Assembly (NCBI RefSeq): GCF_910592395.1
Contig: NC_088315.1
Location: 9,986,501-10,050,500 of the forward strand
Reading direction: 5' to 3'
DNA from: Lineus longissimus
Taxonomy: Eukaryota > Nemertea > Pilidiophora > Heteronemertea > Lineidae
Length of the DNA stretch: 64,000 nt
Position numbers and translations under genes: made by a program. Position 1 is the first letter of the stretch. The number at the start of each line of letters is the position of its first letter. The notes below the pieces were generated by a model. That model did no database searches and had not been told where the DNA came from. It was given only the letters and a program-made list of their open reading frames with translations. Positions 23,901 to 38,900 of this stretch are shown in pieces.

Positions 23901-26900
23901 TGCACGTGTTGTTGTATCCAGTCTCGATATTAAAAAAATCCTTTCAAATTTTTGACTATGAGTGACACAGTAACTGTAGAAAACATGTCACTGTGACATG
24001 GTTTTAAATTGACTTCATTTGTGTTGTTAACCCTTAATAAATGCCCTAGCTTGCGAGTTTTGACAGCTGCCTGGACAAGACCATTTGCCCCGCCTCCCTT
24101 GTACGGAAGTGAATCTCCTCTAAATTTCATGGAGAATAGTGTAACTGGAATGTCAGAGTTGATTGTGTCTAAATTGAAAGTTTAAGAGTTACCTTGAAAA
24201 TAAATGCAGTTTTCACCAATTGGGATATAAGAGTACTTACCAGGCACTTTTTGCAAACCTGTAATAAGTTTGTCTTGCAAAAATTTTGATTTTTGACCTT
24301 GTTTTGGCCCAGGGTGTGAAAATAGTCGATACATTTTGGTCAAAACTAGCCTGCGAATCCCCCTAAAAACAGCTAGAAGAGGCCATTGTGCAGTAGGAGA
24401 GATTATAGTCCCTGTCAGTCCAAAGGAATCCATAGCAGTAGAGAGAGGGACATTATAATCATGGTCCACTGCATGTAAAACTATCAAGTGTTTACAGACA
24501 TTTATTCAAGTAAAAATATTATATCAACGTGTAGGTGGCCGTGGTTTTTTTGGGTGGTGGACGGACTCAGCCCTATTTGTTGACCATGTCTAAAACTGGC
24601 CGAGACCTAGTTTCAAGACATGAGGTCGAACCATATAGAATTGAACAATTGAGGTTGATCCAAGAAGGAAAAGAGTCAAATGGAAGTTGTTCATAACTGT
24701 GTTTTCGGCTGCATACCAGCTATCCTTGTTGTGTGTGTTTTGAGTCTGTTTTATGTGATATATATTTAAAGGGGGACTATAGGCAGGAGCAGCAGGGTTA
24801 AATTGGCTATCCTCGGGTGACTAATATGCAAAGTTAGGGACTAGGTCATGTTTGATTCACCACTAAATATATTCCTCGTCCAGGTGTGAATAGTTTTGAT
24901 ATACTTTGAGAAAGGAGAGACCCCTATGGTGACTTTGGGTACCCTTATCTTGCCTGGCTAGCTGCTGCCTATAGAGTCCCATTAAGGGTAATTGATGCAG
25001 TGTCGGAAATGCCCTTCAAATGAGAGATTTCCATTACAGAGACATACAATAATGATTATTAAATTCATGTGTATTTTCAGATGGAGATGCTGAAGGTGTC
25101 CAGTATGAAGTTGACCACTTGGCCACATTTACAGTGGGCTCTAAAACAGGTATATAAGGCCAGATCAACTTGATTCTGATGTTAGCTGATCTTTTAACCC
25201 AAAGATAAAGATGATGCTGGCAGTTTGATGGTTGTTTGAACATGTGTGAGATTTTATTTCATGCCGAGGGAAAAAAATCAGGTCCATGGTTCACAGCACT
25301 TTGCCAGATAGTTGAGTAAATATAGACAAATTTCTGTCCCAGCAAAAACAAAATTTTGTATTTGACCACGTTATTGTTTTCTTGCTAGGATTGCTGCACC
25401 CTGAAGATGGCATCCGGAAGCTGAAGTTGATGGACAGTACCACCGGGATCTGGACGATGAGGTGCACATTGATCCTGGAACAAAGGCATATCCTTGTCAT
25501 TGACAAGCAGCAGTCAGTAAGTAGTATAGGCCTACTTGGCTTTGAAGGCGGCATAAACAAGTGTCTAACTACTTTTTGGATTTGCTTACTTGGATTGTAG
25601 CTTTGGCCTGCTGTGGTACTACAGTATAGTTGAACCTCCCCTAGCACACGCCTTTCTATTAAGGATGCCCACTGCATGTGGTACCAAATTGGTTGTTTCC
25701 ATTGACCTCTGTAATCCGGATACCTTCATATAGAGGATAGCATTTTTCAGACCCAATGGTGTCCTTATGGGATAGGTTCTACTGTAAAGGTTAAGGGTAT
25801 GGCATCTTAAGCCAAGTCTCGACATGATAGATGCTGTTGCGATTCAAGTGCTGAAAAGGGCAGGGGTACCACACTGCATTTGATTCCTTGACCTCTTGAA
25901 TCCTAAAACTTAAAAATCCCGACATCCAGGGTGGTCACGTGGTTGCGAAATTGGGTCTGACTTTCACGATGTATAGCGCCCGCATACAACTGCCAAAGTC
26001 CGGTACCGAGGCGCCATCTACCAAGGCATGCTCTAACTGACCCTACTGTACATCAAACACGCTAAAACAAACAATAAACTAGTGTCCTAGCTCAAGGGAA
26101 CAAAAATATCACTGAGACCTGTTGGTCGTTGGGAAAAAATGTTATTTCAAAATGACCGACTGGTCGGTCACAGGATTAAAGAGGTTAATCCAACATCTGA
26201 TTGTTACTGTTTGATTTCAGGCTGAGATAGAACGATTCCCTCTCTCACTGGTGGTCGACCCGACAGCCATGTATAACAGAGATCGTAAGGAGGTCTACAA
26301 TAACCTCCTGCTGTTCACCGTCCTGGAGGATCAGAAGAAGAGGTCCACCACACTCACTGAAATGCACATCTTCCAAATCATATCCTCACCTGTAAGTAGT
26401 GCTGGAGGCCATCTGATGGTCCCAGTGAAATGACTGCTGAAGTCATTATGCAGATACCAGTGAAGTGAATACTGAAGTTAATGCAATGGTTCCAGTGAAA
26501 TGAATACTGAAGTTAATGCAATGGTTCCAGTGAAATGAATACTGAAGTTCGTGCAATGGTGCCAGTGAAATGAATACTAAGGTTAATGGACTGGTGCCAG
26601 TGTGATGAATACTATAAAGGTTAATGGCGGGTGCCAGTGAAATGAATACAGGAGTTAATGCGATGGTACCAGTGAAATGAATACTGAAGTCCTCATGCAT
26701 TTACCAGTGAAATGAATAATGAAGTTTATGCAATGAATACTGAAATACCGATGGTCCCGGTGGAAAGAATACTGAAGTCAGTGTGGATGGTGCCAGTGAA
26801 ATGAACACTTAAGCCAGTTTGCTTGTACCAGTGAAATGAATTCTGCAGTAAAATTATCTCGGCAGTTATTGTGATAAAATGAACTCTAATTGAAAACTAA

Positions 26901-29900
26901 ATTCTTTTTCTTCTGTTTCAGGCTCAAGAACTTGTGGATGAAATAAAGAAATTCAGAGAAAGGCTTAAAGAGCCACTGTAAGTTCAACGGAAACTAAGTG
27001 TTCAGGTTTATATTCTGAAACAGATACAAAAATGTATATCATTTTGAACTTGATGTCTTGTATCAGATCTACTGGGGTGGATATTGGATTGTTTTATGCG
27101 TTTACATGGGGTGAGGCGTTTGGAATCGCTATTTCAAGCCATTCCCAGTGATAAAATGGTCGGCATGGATTATATCAAATGATTAACCATGTAAGGAATC
27201 TTTTGATAGTTGCCAAGAGTAAACTTTGTCCCCAGACTGCCTTTGAGAAATGTCTATAATGGCTTTTGTGTCTTACAGTTGAATGGTTTTTACTCACTGT
27301 TGCTGTGATAGTGACACTGTAACATTGTCTCGTTTGCCTCTTGTTGCAGTCCGCCTAGTCGAAACCACTACATTCCACCCGCTCCACAAGAACACGCACC
27401 GCAGCCACCTGAGAATGGAAACGTCAAAGTCCAGGACCGAGTGTCGAACTTCAATGCAATGGCTGCACAGACCTCAGGTAGGTCACAAAATTCACCTCGG
27501 GGAACTTTTCTGAACTTTTGATGAATCACAAGAATGAAAAGGTATGAAAATGTTTGCGGTTTACTGTGTCAAATAGTTGTATCAAGGAGTAGTATCAATG
27601 AATAAGTGGTATGAAATAACCAATTTTAGCACTCTGCAAGTGACAGTGAATGGACTATAAAAAATCCCAGACTGGAGGTACCCTAAATTCAAAGCTCCCT
27701 GACTTCTTTAGTGATCAATCGCCATTGGTGTTTGTGAACATTTTCCATGTCTATTTCAGATTTACGGCGTGTTGTGGCACGTCCACAGAAACGAAGTTCA
27801 CTTGGCCGGGATGGTGACGACGACTCCACACTCAGTGAAAAGACAGACAGAGAAGTTGTACGTTTATTTTCTACACGTCTCCTGATATTACCTTACTCCT
27901 GGTCTTCTGATTAACTGCCCTCGGCATTGCTTAACTTCAGTGATGGGGCCCAGTATGTCACCTAAAACTCCAAAGGGAACTCCTCAACAGAGTGGATGGG
28001 TGGACAGCTCTTATATACTGAGAAATGTGATACACTAAATAGATATCCAGAGCATAACCGTGCAAAAACCTTCCCCTGGTTAACCCTTTCACTGCAGTAG
28101 CCATTTTTCGGCCACCGCCGCCGTGTGCTGACAGCCAATACCAGTGATGTACAGTGGAGCTAACTTTTATCGGAACAGTCGAAACTATACAAAGTGTCGC
28201 CATCTATACTACTATGATGAAAGTAATGAGTGCGTTAGGCGTGTTTAGAGAGGGTGTGACCATGTGCTGGTCAATTTGTATTTTAGATGGGCATGACGTT
28301 CTCTGCACGTCACCCCACGATATGGGACCATGTATATGACGTGCTATGCACCTCACCCGCAGCAAAAGGGTTAACAGTATTTAAAAATGGGGGATGAAAA
28401 CCCAAGGGAACATGGATAATGTTGTCATTTAGGATATGTTTTCTGTTTGTGTGATACATTTAGGCACAGCTCAGCCAAGTTAAATCATGAGAACTGTTTA
28501 TAATATGATATCCCAAAAGTGCTTTGATCAGACAAACATGGAAAAGTGCTATATAAGAACTTATGATTATTAATTAACTGCCCTGCAATTTGATATTATC
28601 ATATCAATGTGTTCAAAAATTTGTTTGACTGTTTTATTGATGTTTCAATTCTAGGCGATTCGGTTTAAAATGTCTGGTAAAAATCGCCCAACGTTATACC
28701 GGTACCCTCTTTGCAAGGTACGGCAATGGTTTACATAGGTTTGGGACATAAAAAAATCATAACATGGCGGCCAGGTGGTGACCGTCGGTTACGTCACGTC
28801 ACGTCACGTGCATCGGCCTTTTTTCTTCACCAGGCACGCTACCACTGAAATCCAGAGAATGTAGGCAGTGTTTTACAAGACCTCTTATCTTTGAAGATAT
28901 GAGAAATTTTATTTTCATAGTTTATGTATCAATATTTTTATCTGTGAAAATGTCAAGTCTATGTCTCCAGAAGAAAGGAGAAAGAAATCTTGAACGTAAA
29001 AATATACGGAGGAATTTTGTGCTGTGACAGAATCTGGTGGTGTCGACAACCGATGTGACATAACTGTTACTCACCACCTGCATTAAGGCCCCACTAACAA
29101 TAAGCTGACGGAGATATAGGTGCTTCATTCCAAGATGATCATAATAATCTGTCCACTTAATAGCATCATCTTCATTGGGTTTTGTGGCACTTTTGACACA
29201 TACTGGCATGCACTGTGCTTGAGAAATTGGCATTTGATGATGAATTTAAAAAGAAAGGAAAATCTGGAGCGAAATTTAGGTGCGCCCATTAGCTCAGACA
29301 TATCAACCCACAAATGCATTTCGGTAAATGAATTGTCAGAAATGAATTTTTAGACAGATCTACATATCTTGGAGAACAAACTCATGCCTTATAGCACCAC
29401 TACCAAGCCCAAGAAATAAGCCCACCACTGATCATCAAACAAACTAACATTGAAAGAATCGGGACTGATCAGATCAATGATGGGTGAAATTGATGATACA
29501 CACATTGCATGCTAAACTCGGCACTCGGAACTTCAAACATTGCAAGCAACAAATGGCTCCTTCTAATCGGGAACTAATAAATCCATTAACACAGATAATG
29601 CACAAATCTTTTATTGGAAAACAATTCAGGCATTGGCTTAAGCTCAGAACCCAATCTGCAATACCACGTCGAAGTCAAACCAAGTGGACCAGAGTCTACC
29701 ACATTGACCAAGCTCCTAAGCCAGACGAGTGGCATAGTGGTTGGAGCTCTGTGGTCATGAGTTTAATTTCGGAAGGATCGCAGCTATTTCATCTTTGTGT
29801 TCTCGAGCAAGAAACTCAACCCTAAATTGCTTTGTCCTTCAAATGAGACAAAAAACCAAGGCTACTTGTACCTGGCGTCTTTCCCAGGGCAAGCAAAATG

Positions 29901-32900
29901 CCACAAATAAAAGTGAGAAACATGAGTGCATGTAGCTTGTGGTAGACTCTACCACTGGCCAAAGACAGTGTCACGAGACTATTGACCCGATTGGTGCCGA
30001 GTGGCATGCAAAAATGCTCATCCTGACTTTGAGGGGCCATACTTCCTGGAGAATAACACCGCCAAGCATGCCAAGTGCAGAGCAAACACTGAAGATGACC
30101 TGGCTTCAAGCACCAGACACGGTTAAGAATACCAGTTTTTGTATCTAATTATTATCACACTTCTTCTTTCCTGCAGCAAATCCTCAATCACTGTTTCGAT
30201 GATATCGAGAAATTTGTCGGGAGATTGCAAATGGCCGCCGAGTCATATAAAGAGCTTGTGAGGAGGAAGAAGAACCGTGGCAAGAACTCAAAGTCCAAGG
30301 GGAAGGTCGTCGGAGGTATGAATTGTTTCTATTCTTGCAAATACTAATATGTTCATGAAAATTTGCTGTTAGATTTCATTAGAAATTCCAGTGTTTGAAT
30401 GGGTTCCATCAGAAATGAAAGAAGGGTGCGTGTAAGTTTAGAAGTCACATAACCTAATTGTTAACTATGCTGCCTACCAGAAAATAGAGCCTGGGTTTGC
30501 ATGTCGGGATGAACCGGCGTGATTTTCACGTGTAGATCATCGTCATCAGGAACTAAAATAGCTCCTCACAACACAACAAATGAATATTTGTAAGCGGCTT
30601 TCAAAAAAACATAGAGTATGTAAATTGTGACTGGGACTGTAGAAGTAACCTAACAGTGCAGAAAAAGTAGAACACAAAAAGTATTTGGTATAGTTTGATC
30701 TAAAAATCTTGATTTGGTGTTCAAATTGTATTCTTTATAAAGTGTTCCAATGCTTTCTGTATCTTTTTAAGAAGAGGGTGTGTCTGCCATTGTGCCTGCT
30801 TCTCTAGTGCTCATTGGAGCACAAGGTATATTCATAGCATCTTCTTCCTATAGGTTACATTGTTATTGGTGTATTCCTGCTTATCCCGCTATGTCAGTGT
30901 TAGTAAACCACCACAGGAAGCACACCAAATGCAGTTTATGTTGATATGATCGGTCTTCTTGAGATAATGATAATAAAGATAAAAACCATAAACATCATTA
31001 ACATTTTATACCTCATGCAACTTGATACATTTGGTACAAAGTTCAAAAAGCACCCTGATATCTAATCTGGAGAAGATTTATTATTCTTTCGCTGAACCAT
31101 TTTAAAATCTTTAAAGTGCACTGCTTTCATCAAAAGCAATATGTTTTAAAATTTATTTACATGTACCGCATACTTTCTTCGGTCATGTTGTAGGTGTAGT
31201 TATTAGAGAAAGTGTTTGGAACCATGAAGTTTGGTGTTTGATTCTTCCATGATTCTTTCCTGTTCTTTGATTCTCTACCATGTGCATGTTGAAAGTCCAG
31301 TTTTGTCTGTCATCTTCCTGTGAACATGCACACACACACATAGTGTAGTTTCTCCTCGAGAACAGTAATGATTTACAATATGTGAAGGAACTTTTTATTC
31401 TGTATGAAAGTCCTGAAAGGCTCTGATATTAGAGTTGTTCAGGGAGATGTCTACTGAGGTTATCATCTTGAGTATCACTCATAGTAGTGCCCAGCAGTAG
31501 CCAACCATGGCACCAAAGCTCTTGGGTAACTTGGTTCACTAAAATAAAAAGCAACTTCTGTATTTCTCCCCTCAGTTTGGCTTTAGTTAGAAGATTTATT
31601 CAGCATATTTAATTTTGAGCTTTCTGGTAACTGTGAGAAATACATAGTTACTCACTTCCTGCGGAGAGGGCGCTGTTTTTACTCCTCAGAAAACTGTAAT
31701 GTAATTTTAGTTGGATCCTAAAGTGTACAGAAGTTCAGTTTCTGTTACTGTTGAATAAAGTTTGAAGGTTGTTATCAATTTTCTCTGAAAACTTGTGCTT
31801 GAAGCGCAGCGCAATTGAGGGAATAAAATTGCTGCAATATGTGATAAAATTCTGTGCGACAAAAACAAGTGTCTTATCTGCGGGTAAAATTTGTAACAGC
31901 TAGGTCTGATATTGACAGCAAGAAGCTGTGATCACCAATTCTTGGTGCAGACTCCTGCAGGTGACAACTGCAGCCAAGTGAATTTTGTCGCATGCGATTG
32001 CAGGTTGCAGTGATTAAAATTGCTCATCTGCAGGGCGCTTTAAGCATGTGCTTCATCTTTGTTCTCGTAGGGAACCCATCAAAAAAAGGAGACAATCTGA
32101 AGAGCCGACAATTTGCACAGGTGCCAGGTGATTATCACTGCATGACGATCAGTGTTGTTTTTTCCCAAGCAGGCAGTTTGACTGGTTTGCTTTTACAGTG
32201 TTTTACAGTGTTTTAGAGTGTTATAGCGCATGGTTCAATTCTCATTCTTCTATCTAGCTTTTGAGTCGCTTCCTGGGTGTTCTTGATTTACTCAGTCAGT
32301 GTGTTAAGTTTCTGGTTTCTGTTTGCTTAGAAGTCATTAACTACGGCTGAGCTGTTCATTACTGTGTGGCAACCTTCATCATACAGCATCTTTCCCTTTT
32401 ATCAGCCTTCGGTGTTCCTGATTAACCTAGTCAGTGTGTTAATTTTTGGCTTCGGTTCGCTTAGAAGTCATTAGCTACGGCCTCGTTCTTGGAGTCAAGC
32501 TTGGTGTTCAGTACTGTGTGGCAATCTTCATCATACAGGGTCTTTCCCTTACCGAGTGTGTCCAAATCCAAGTCACCTTTATCAGCCTTGGGTGTTCCTG
32601 ATTAACCTAGTCAATGTGTTAGTTTCTGGCTTCTGTTTGCGTAGAATACATTAACTACGGCCTTGCACTTGGGAGTTGAGCTTGGTGTTCAGTACTGTGT
32701 GGCAGCCTTCATCATACAGGGTCTTTACTTTACTGAGCGTGTCCAAATCCAAATCACTTTTATTGGCCTTGATAGTTCTCTCAAAATTAGTTTGGACCTC
32801 GATTAAATTGCAGTCGCAGGTCTCTCTTTTCATTTAGTTCAGGTAGCCATAATTCTACTAAATGAAAATGGACCTACTTGGCATTTACTCCTCAAACAAG

Positions 32901-35900
32901 GTGGCAGATGTCGCTGTGTTCTTTGACAAAGCCTGACTAACATTCGTGGAAACGCAAGCTGTTTCATGTACATGTAGGTTGTTTTGAAGCTGTGTGAGTC
33001 CGTGATATTCATGGATATTATAACTTCATGGTTCTGAGACACAATCTCTGATATGGTTCACTACACATATATATAAATACAACACCTTCATATTTTAAGA
33101 AGTTTATGATAATGTCACATTTTGGTTACTAGCTTAAGCTGAAATATCAGTTTAGCTCAAGATAATTTCACATTTTGGTAACAAGATTAAACTAAAATGT
33201 TAGTTTAGCCCAAGATAATGTTACATTTTGGTCACTAGATTAAGCTGAAATGTCAGTTTTGCTCAAGATAATTTCACATTTTGGTAACTAGATTGAGCTG
33301 AAATGTCAGTTTTGCTCAAGATAATTTCACATTTTGGTAACCAGATTAAGCTGAAATATCAATTTAGCCCAGGATAATGTCACATTTTGGTAACTAGATT
33401 AAGCTGAAATGGCAGTTTAGCCCAAGATAATGTGACATTTTGGTTTTTAGCCCAAGGCAGTGTCACATTTTGGCATCAAGATTAATCAGAAGTGTCAGTT
33501 ATTCCTGCTTCAATCCAAAAACAAAAATACCCAATCAAACAATAACTAATTCTCTAGGGCAAATGATATAAAGGTATGATGAATGGCTATTCTGATGACT
33601 GGATGAATATATGATATCAGTTGTGACAGCATGTTGCCAAATTTTTCGAATAGGTATTTTTGATGGAGAGTCAAGTACTGTTTATGTGGTAAAAACACCC
33701 TCTTTGAACAAGTCATATTGAAAAGTAGTTCATTGATGCTATTGTGTCCTACCATATAGACAGTGAAGATGTGCAAACATGGTGATGACTCCGTCCCACT
33801 CCGTAGTGTAGTTTATTTATGGGCTTTCTCTAAACCCCTTTATTTTTCATGGTCCTATTTTGATAATGTACTTTTCAGAATTTAACTTCTTAGTTTCTGT
33901 GACTATGAATTATTAGATGAATGATTTCATGCAGTTTGTGCATGATTGACCAAAGCTCGCATGCATAAGTTTTTCAAGTTTTTCTGGATACCTAAAAGCC
34001 TTTGTATTATCAGCTGCATGTATAAAGTGCATAATGATGATGATGATGATGATGATGATGATATTCAAAAGTAATGAAAAATAACAGGCTTGTGAAATAA
34101 AAGGGGTTTACAGTATTTTATGTTGCATAGTTCGTTTCGCTTGTGACGGTGCGCACACCTCCCAATTATTTCTTTGTATTGGTCATTGGGTCTTGATGGT
34201 TTTATAGTTGCAGATGAGAATAACCTTTATCAGCAGATGGGAGGTAGGCAGAGGGTCCTTGGATGTATTCTCCCCCTGGGCCTCAGTTTAGAATTCCTTT
34301 GTTTCTATAGTTTGGCTGAATCCAGGAGATTTTCTTAACATTTTTATGCCGACAGACTATTGTCAGTAACAATATGAATAGAAATGCTTAACCATATCAT
34401 GTCGCAGACTAAAATGATTTTTTTGTAATGCTTGTGGCAGTGACATACATGCAATAAAGTCAAACCAGTGTGATAGTTTTGTCTCTTGCGATATGTATTG
34501 TATGTCTCTGCAATAAAAATCAAGAGTCTGCGGTCTATTAATGATACTTAACTGGGGTATTAGTTGATTACCAAACACTGCAAAGTGCTAGCTAAAATAT
34601 AGGCCAAAACTGTAGCGGTATAGCCACGGTTTTGGGTGAAATGAAGCTCCACCCATGCTGTGTTGGTAAGACAACTGAGACCGACAGCCCTACGATGTTT
34701 GGTGAGACAACCAATACCAGCATTGAGGTATCAATTTCTCTTTCATAACACCTCAAACTTGATATATTTTGGGCATGCCACCAAGAATCTGCGCATTTTT
34801 ACCAACCAAGGAGTTATGGTTGTCTCACCAAAACCTGTCTGGTCAAAGCAAGGCTAATGCATAATCCATTACAAAAATGACACATTTGTATCAACCAAGG
34901 TGTTTTACAAACTGTAATATGGCCTTCTCAATTCCTAAAGTGATTCTAGTTTTAATGAAAAATTTTGAACTCCTGGATCCAACCCATGTATTTCTCACCC
35001 TAAGTTGGCAGGTTGGTGACTGTACAAATTGTACAGTTGTTGGCTGTAAACTGAGGATGGAACAGAGTTTTCCCCTTGTGCACTTTCTTTGTGTGCTTCG
35101 TTTCTGTGAAGTTCATCTGTTTTTAGCCATTGAATGCTATGGAAAGTTTTGCTGGAGACTTATATGGACTGAGAATATGACAAGAAAGACTGTAAGATAT
35201 ATCGATGTGCAGCATACTCCGACTGTTGATAATGGTCCAATGACAAAAATAACATCGAAAATTGCGAAAAAAGTCTGAGATATGAAAATATGATGACGTT
35301 GACAAAATGGGTGATATATTTGTATTTATTAACAATTGATCTGTAGCATTTAATGGTTAAAATCAATTACACATAATTATGCATCCCTAAATAACATGTC
35401 ATGAGTGCAAGTGTCATGATTAATACATTCAAAGAGGGCGCTTTTCTGCTGTAAAAGTGACTCCCTCTCTGCGTAGGTTATTTTTTAGCAATCCTATGAA
35501 AAAGACATGACTTTATCGTGGGAAACCGTTCCAGCTCGTGAACAGAGACATGTTGTTGATTTATCTTATCTTTTAACACTACCCAAAGAAACCTGTTAAC
35601 CTTTTTGCTGCCGATAAAATGCAAAACTTGCTTTTTTTTCTAGATGGCTCCTTTCTGCTAATTCTCAATCATATGTGCTTGGAAAAGAATTGTCAAGTAG
35701 CCATTAAGATTCCCCATCGGCTGGTATGCCTTTTAGAGATAGGAGGCCAGTGAGTGGACGAAGGAATGGGGGTGCAAAACATGTATGCTTGGCCAAAATT
35801 GTAAATTCCTCACACTCTTGACTCCAGTGGCCAACCTGAAAAGCCTGTTGCTCAAAAACTACACCTCCTATGGCTATGAGAGAAAGAATTTTTGTCTGCT

Positions 35901-38900
35901 TACCAATGGTGAAATGGCTTGTTGGTACTACCTTCGTTCCTGAGATATCAATTTTTTCATGAGAAGGTTGATTATCACTTTTGACACAGTCAACCTAAAC
36001 ATTTAGGTCGCCCCTAAAAACATTGTTGATGAAATGAACACATTTCTGGGCACGAGTTGACTCTAGCATTAAACCTATAGCAAAAGTTCAAAATTTGGGC
36101 AAGTAGCTACCAGTCTAGGTTCATGTAATTGAAAGCGTCTTGGTAACGACGTGCTACCCTAAAACGGTGCATAGACGCGACTTTGGCAGCGAAAGGCTTA
36201 AAACAATCATGCTAACGAATACTTTCAATCCTACACTAACTAGTTATTATCTTCCTGGCTACCATTACTTTAGTTCTCCATTTCTATATATTTTCTATTA
36301 GAATTATATTCCCATTTCAATTTTTCTTTAGTTATTTTATTACCAAACCATTTAACTTTGTTTTCCCTCTTTAATCTGAGATAGATGCTGTGAAAGATAT
36401 AGTGTACTTTGTCAGCATCTTAAATTTCTGACTCCCTTACATACATATATTCTATCTTGCCTTGTCTTGTTAGTTAGTTTTGGCAATTGCTATTGTTCTG
36501 TTGTGATGCAGGCTGAAAATCAATTTTTTCTAAGTCCAAAGATGTCCGATAAATAGCTTGCTCTAGGCCATGCAGTCGGTATCAAAAATCGCAAAAAACT
36601 TTGTTGTGATAATGCCACTTGCTACCTTTCTGGGAGCATTGCTGGTTGGCTCAAGTATTCTGTTCATCGTAACAGTCTTCTAATAATGTAACACCCACAG
36701 AATAAGAATTAATGCTTAATAATACTCTTATCCGTAACCTATTTGGAAGAAGTTGATATTAGATTTCATGTTCAGTACATCTCTATGATAACCTTCATAA
36801 TCCTTGTAAATGGACTTTTCCTCTGAATATTCATCGAGATGTTTAAATCCATTGTATTTTTTCTTGTGCTCTTTCAGATGGTATGCTTGGTATGAGAGCA
36901 AGACCACCTCCACTTGAAGATTTCGTTGATATATTCAAAAAGTTCAAGTTGGCCTTCAACTTATTGGTAAGGAATCTCTATTGAGTTAGACCTTTCAGTC
37001 ACCACGCGTAATCAAAATGGAGGAAAATGAATTACATGTCTTTAGCTAAATGGACCGCACGTCTGAATGCATTTCACATTCCCTCCATAAGCTTGTGTTC
37101 ATGTAGTGTAGTTGTTACTTTAGGCCTCGTTGAAAATGACCGAAGTCAGATTCTCCTCTGTTGCATTCCATTGGTGCAGCGACAGGCTTTGTCGAGCTTG
37201 ACCTTAAAAATACTCGGTTGAAACCTGCAGTTGACAATAAACGAAAGTGTCTTTTGTTCCTGTGTGGTGGATATATTTCTTGCTGAACCAGTGAAAACGA
37301 TTGGAGCCTCGCCAAAACTTCTGAGGAGTGGCGACTTACTTGTCAAAACAACACTGGGCTAATTGCACTCTTTTAAAGGACCAGTTGAGTAATTAAGGCC
37401 ATTATAATCAAGCCATCGCTTGCCTAGCCATATTTCAATCATTCTAGAGTATCAGTTCCCATCTCTACTAGATTTTCTGAGACCAAAATCAAAAATACAT
37501 CAAGAAATAAAAGACTTTCTTAGTGGAACAGGAACAGAAGTGACTTACTGCTACTAAAAAAGTAACAACATTAGTCCTTTAAATGTTTTCATCTCTCAAT
37601 TCCAGGCTCGACTCCAGCCGTACATTCATGACCCAAATGCTCCAGAATTAATCCACTTCCTTTTCACACCGCTGAGCCTCATCGTGGACGCCAGCAAGGA
37701 TCCAAACATCGGCATGCTGGACCTCGTCTCGCGAATCGTCTCGCCACTGCTGACCACAGAGAGCAAAGACCTCTTGACTCACTGTCTTTCATCGAAGGAA
37801 TCGGAATTCTGGATGTCGTTGGGCGAGGCGTGGACGTTAAGCAGAGAACAATGGCATGGCTATGTTCCGCCGTATTATCCCAAATTCTCAGATGGCTGGC
37901 AGCCGTATGCCCCTGGATTAAACGATTCGGCGGTGCATGCTGACATTTCTGCGGTCGTGATGCATCAAGCGGCACAAGTGAAGCGGAAGGAGGAAACCGA
38001 CAAAGCCAGAACTGAGGTTTGTCGTCTTTTATAAATCATACGAATGAAAACGTACAGAGTGCCTTTCCAAGGCCTGACCAAGGCACTACCCAACGAGTAA
38101 TTTTGAAACGACCAAGTTTTTCGACAACTCTTGAAAATACAGTAGAACCTCTGTACTGAGGACACCATGGGGACTGACAAGTGCTGTCCTTTATAGAGAG
38201 GTGTCCTGATTAGATTTGTCAAATTGAATGGATACAAGTTCTCTGTACAGAAGGTGCGAATGTTGGACATGGTTTGAAGATTTTCTTCTCATTTAAAATC
38301 TGGGATGACCACATCAATCATGGTAAACATTTCTTTACAGGCTGAGGATCACGTCTTCCAGTACCCCCGTCCAAATGATCGCCAATACAATGACACGGTT
38401 TACAAAGAGCAACAGCTGCACCGACGTGAAGAACCTGAGCGTCCATACTCCCCCACACCACCAGCCAATACTCAGCCACCTCGTGATCTGGTCGGGCCGG
38501 ATCCACGGGTAGCTGGTTACCAAGCTTATGTGGAGAGACATATTGACAGGTTGGTATTAATATTAGGAGACGTTGACGTGAAGCTGGGGCTGGTTGTTAA
38601 AAATCAGGATGCAGTGTCGTTAATAGAGAGGTGTCAGTTAAGGGAGGTTCCACTGTATTCATCAAATTTCTTTCAGAATGGCTTTTTATAGCGGTTGTTG
38701 CATCTGCATGCTTCATCTTTACCGAATCGCGGTGGAGGGGGAGACATTGGATGGGTATGGCAAACTTGGATTCCAGAAATGTTTTGCACACATTAAATCA
38801 ACCCAGAAATTATTTGACATCAAATTTTAAAAGGAAGCTCTTGCAGAAAATATGTGCCATGAAAACTTATGGTTGTATCTCACTTATGACGCTGATAACA

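Larger units (their letters stand above)
19412..25080. other. intron 4: SINE, minisatellite, MITEs
   Basis: Holds a GCGTCA repeat, a tRNA-derived SINE, a pogo-like MITE, a 42-bp minisatellite and two further MITEs. The long gap between exons 4 and 5 could hide a small exon; none was found. Confidence 0.7.
27858..30176. other. intron 10: TTAA MITE and SINE
   Basis: Contains a piggyBac-like MITE (28080-28374) and a tRNA-derived SINE (29718-29900). A short GTCAC repeat is at 28791-28808. Confidence 0.6.
30316..36877. other. intron 11: three candidate cassette exons
   Basis: The longest intron of the conserved core. Besides the three symmetrical candidates (30772, 32071, 34214) it holds two tandem arrays, a GAT microsatellite, an interspersed element and a TTAA element. 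Confidence 0.7.

Noticed and set aside
34877-35278. 133-codon open frame on the + strand in intron 11
   Set aside because: No splice pair in the phase of EPS8 and no similarity that I can name.
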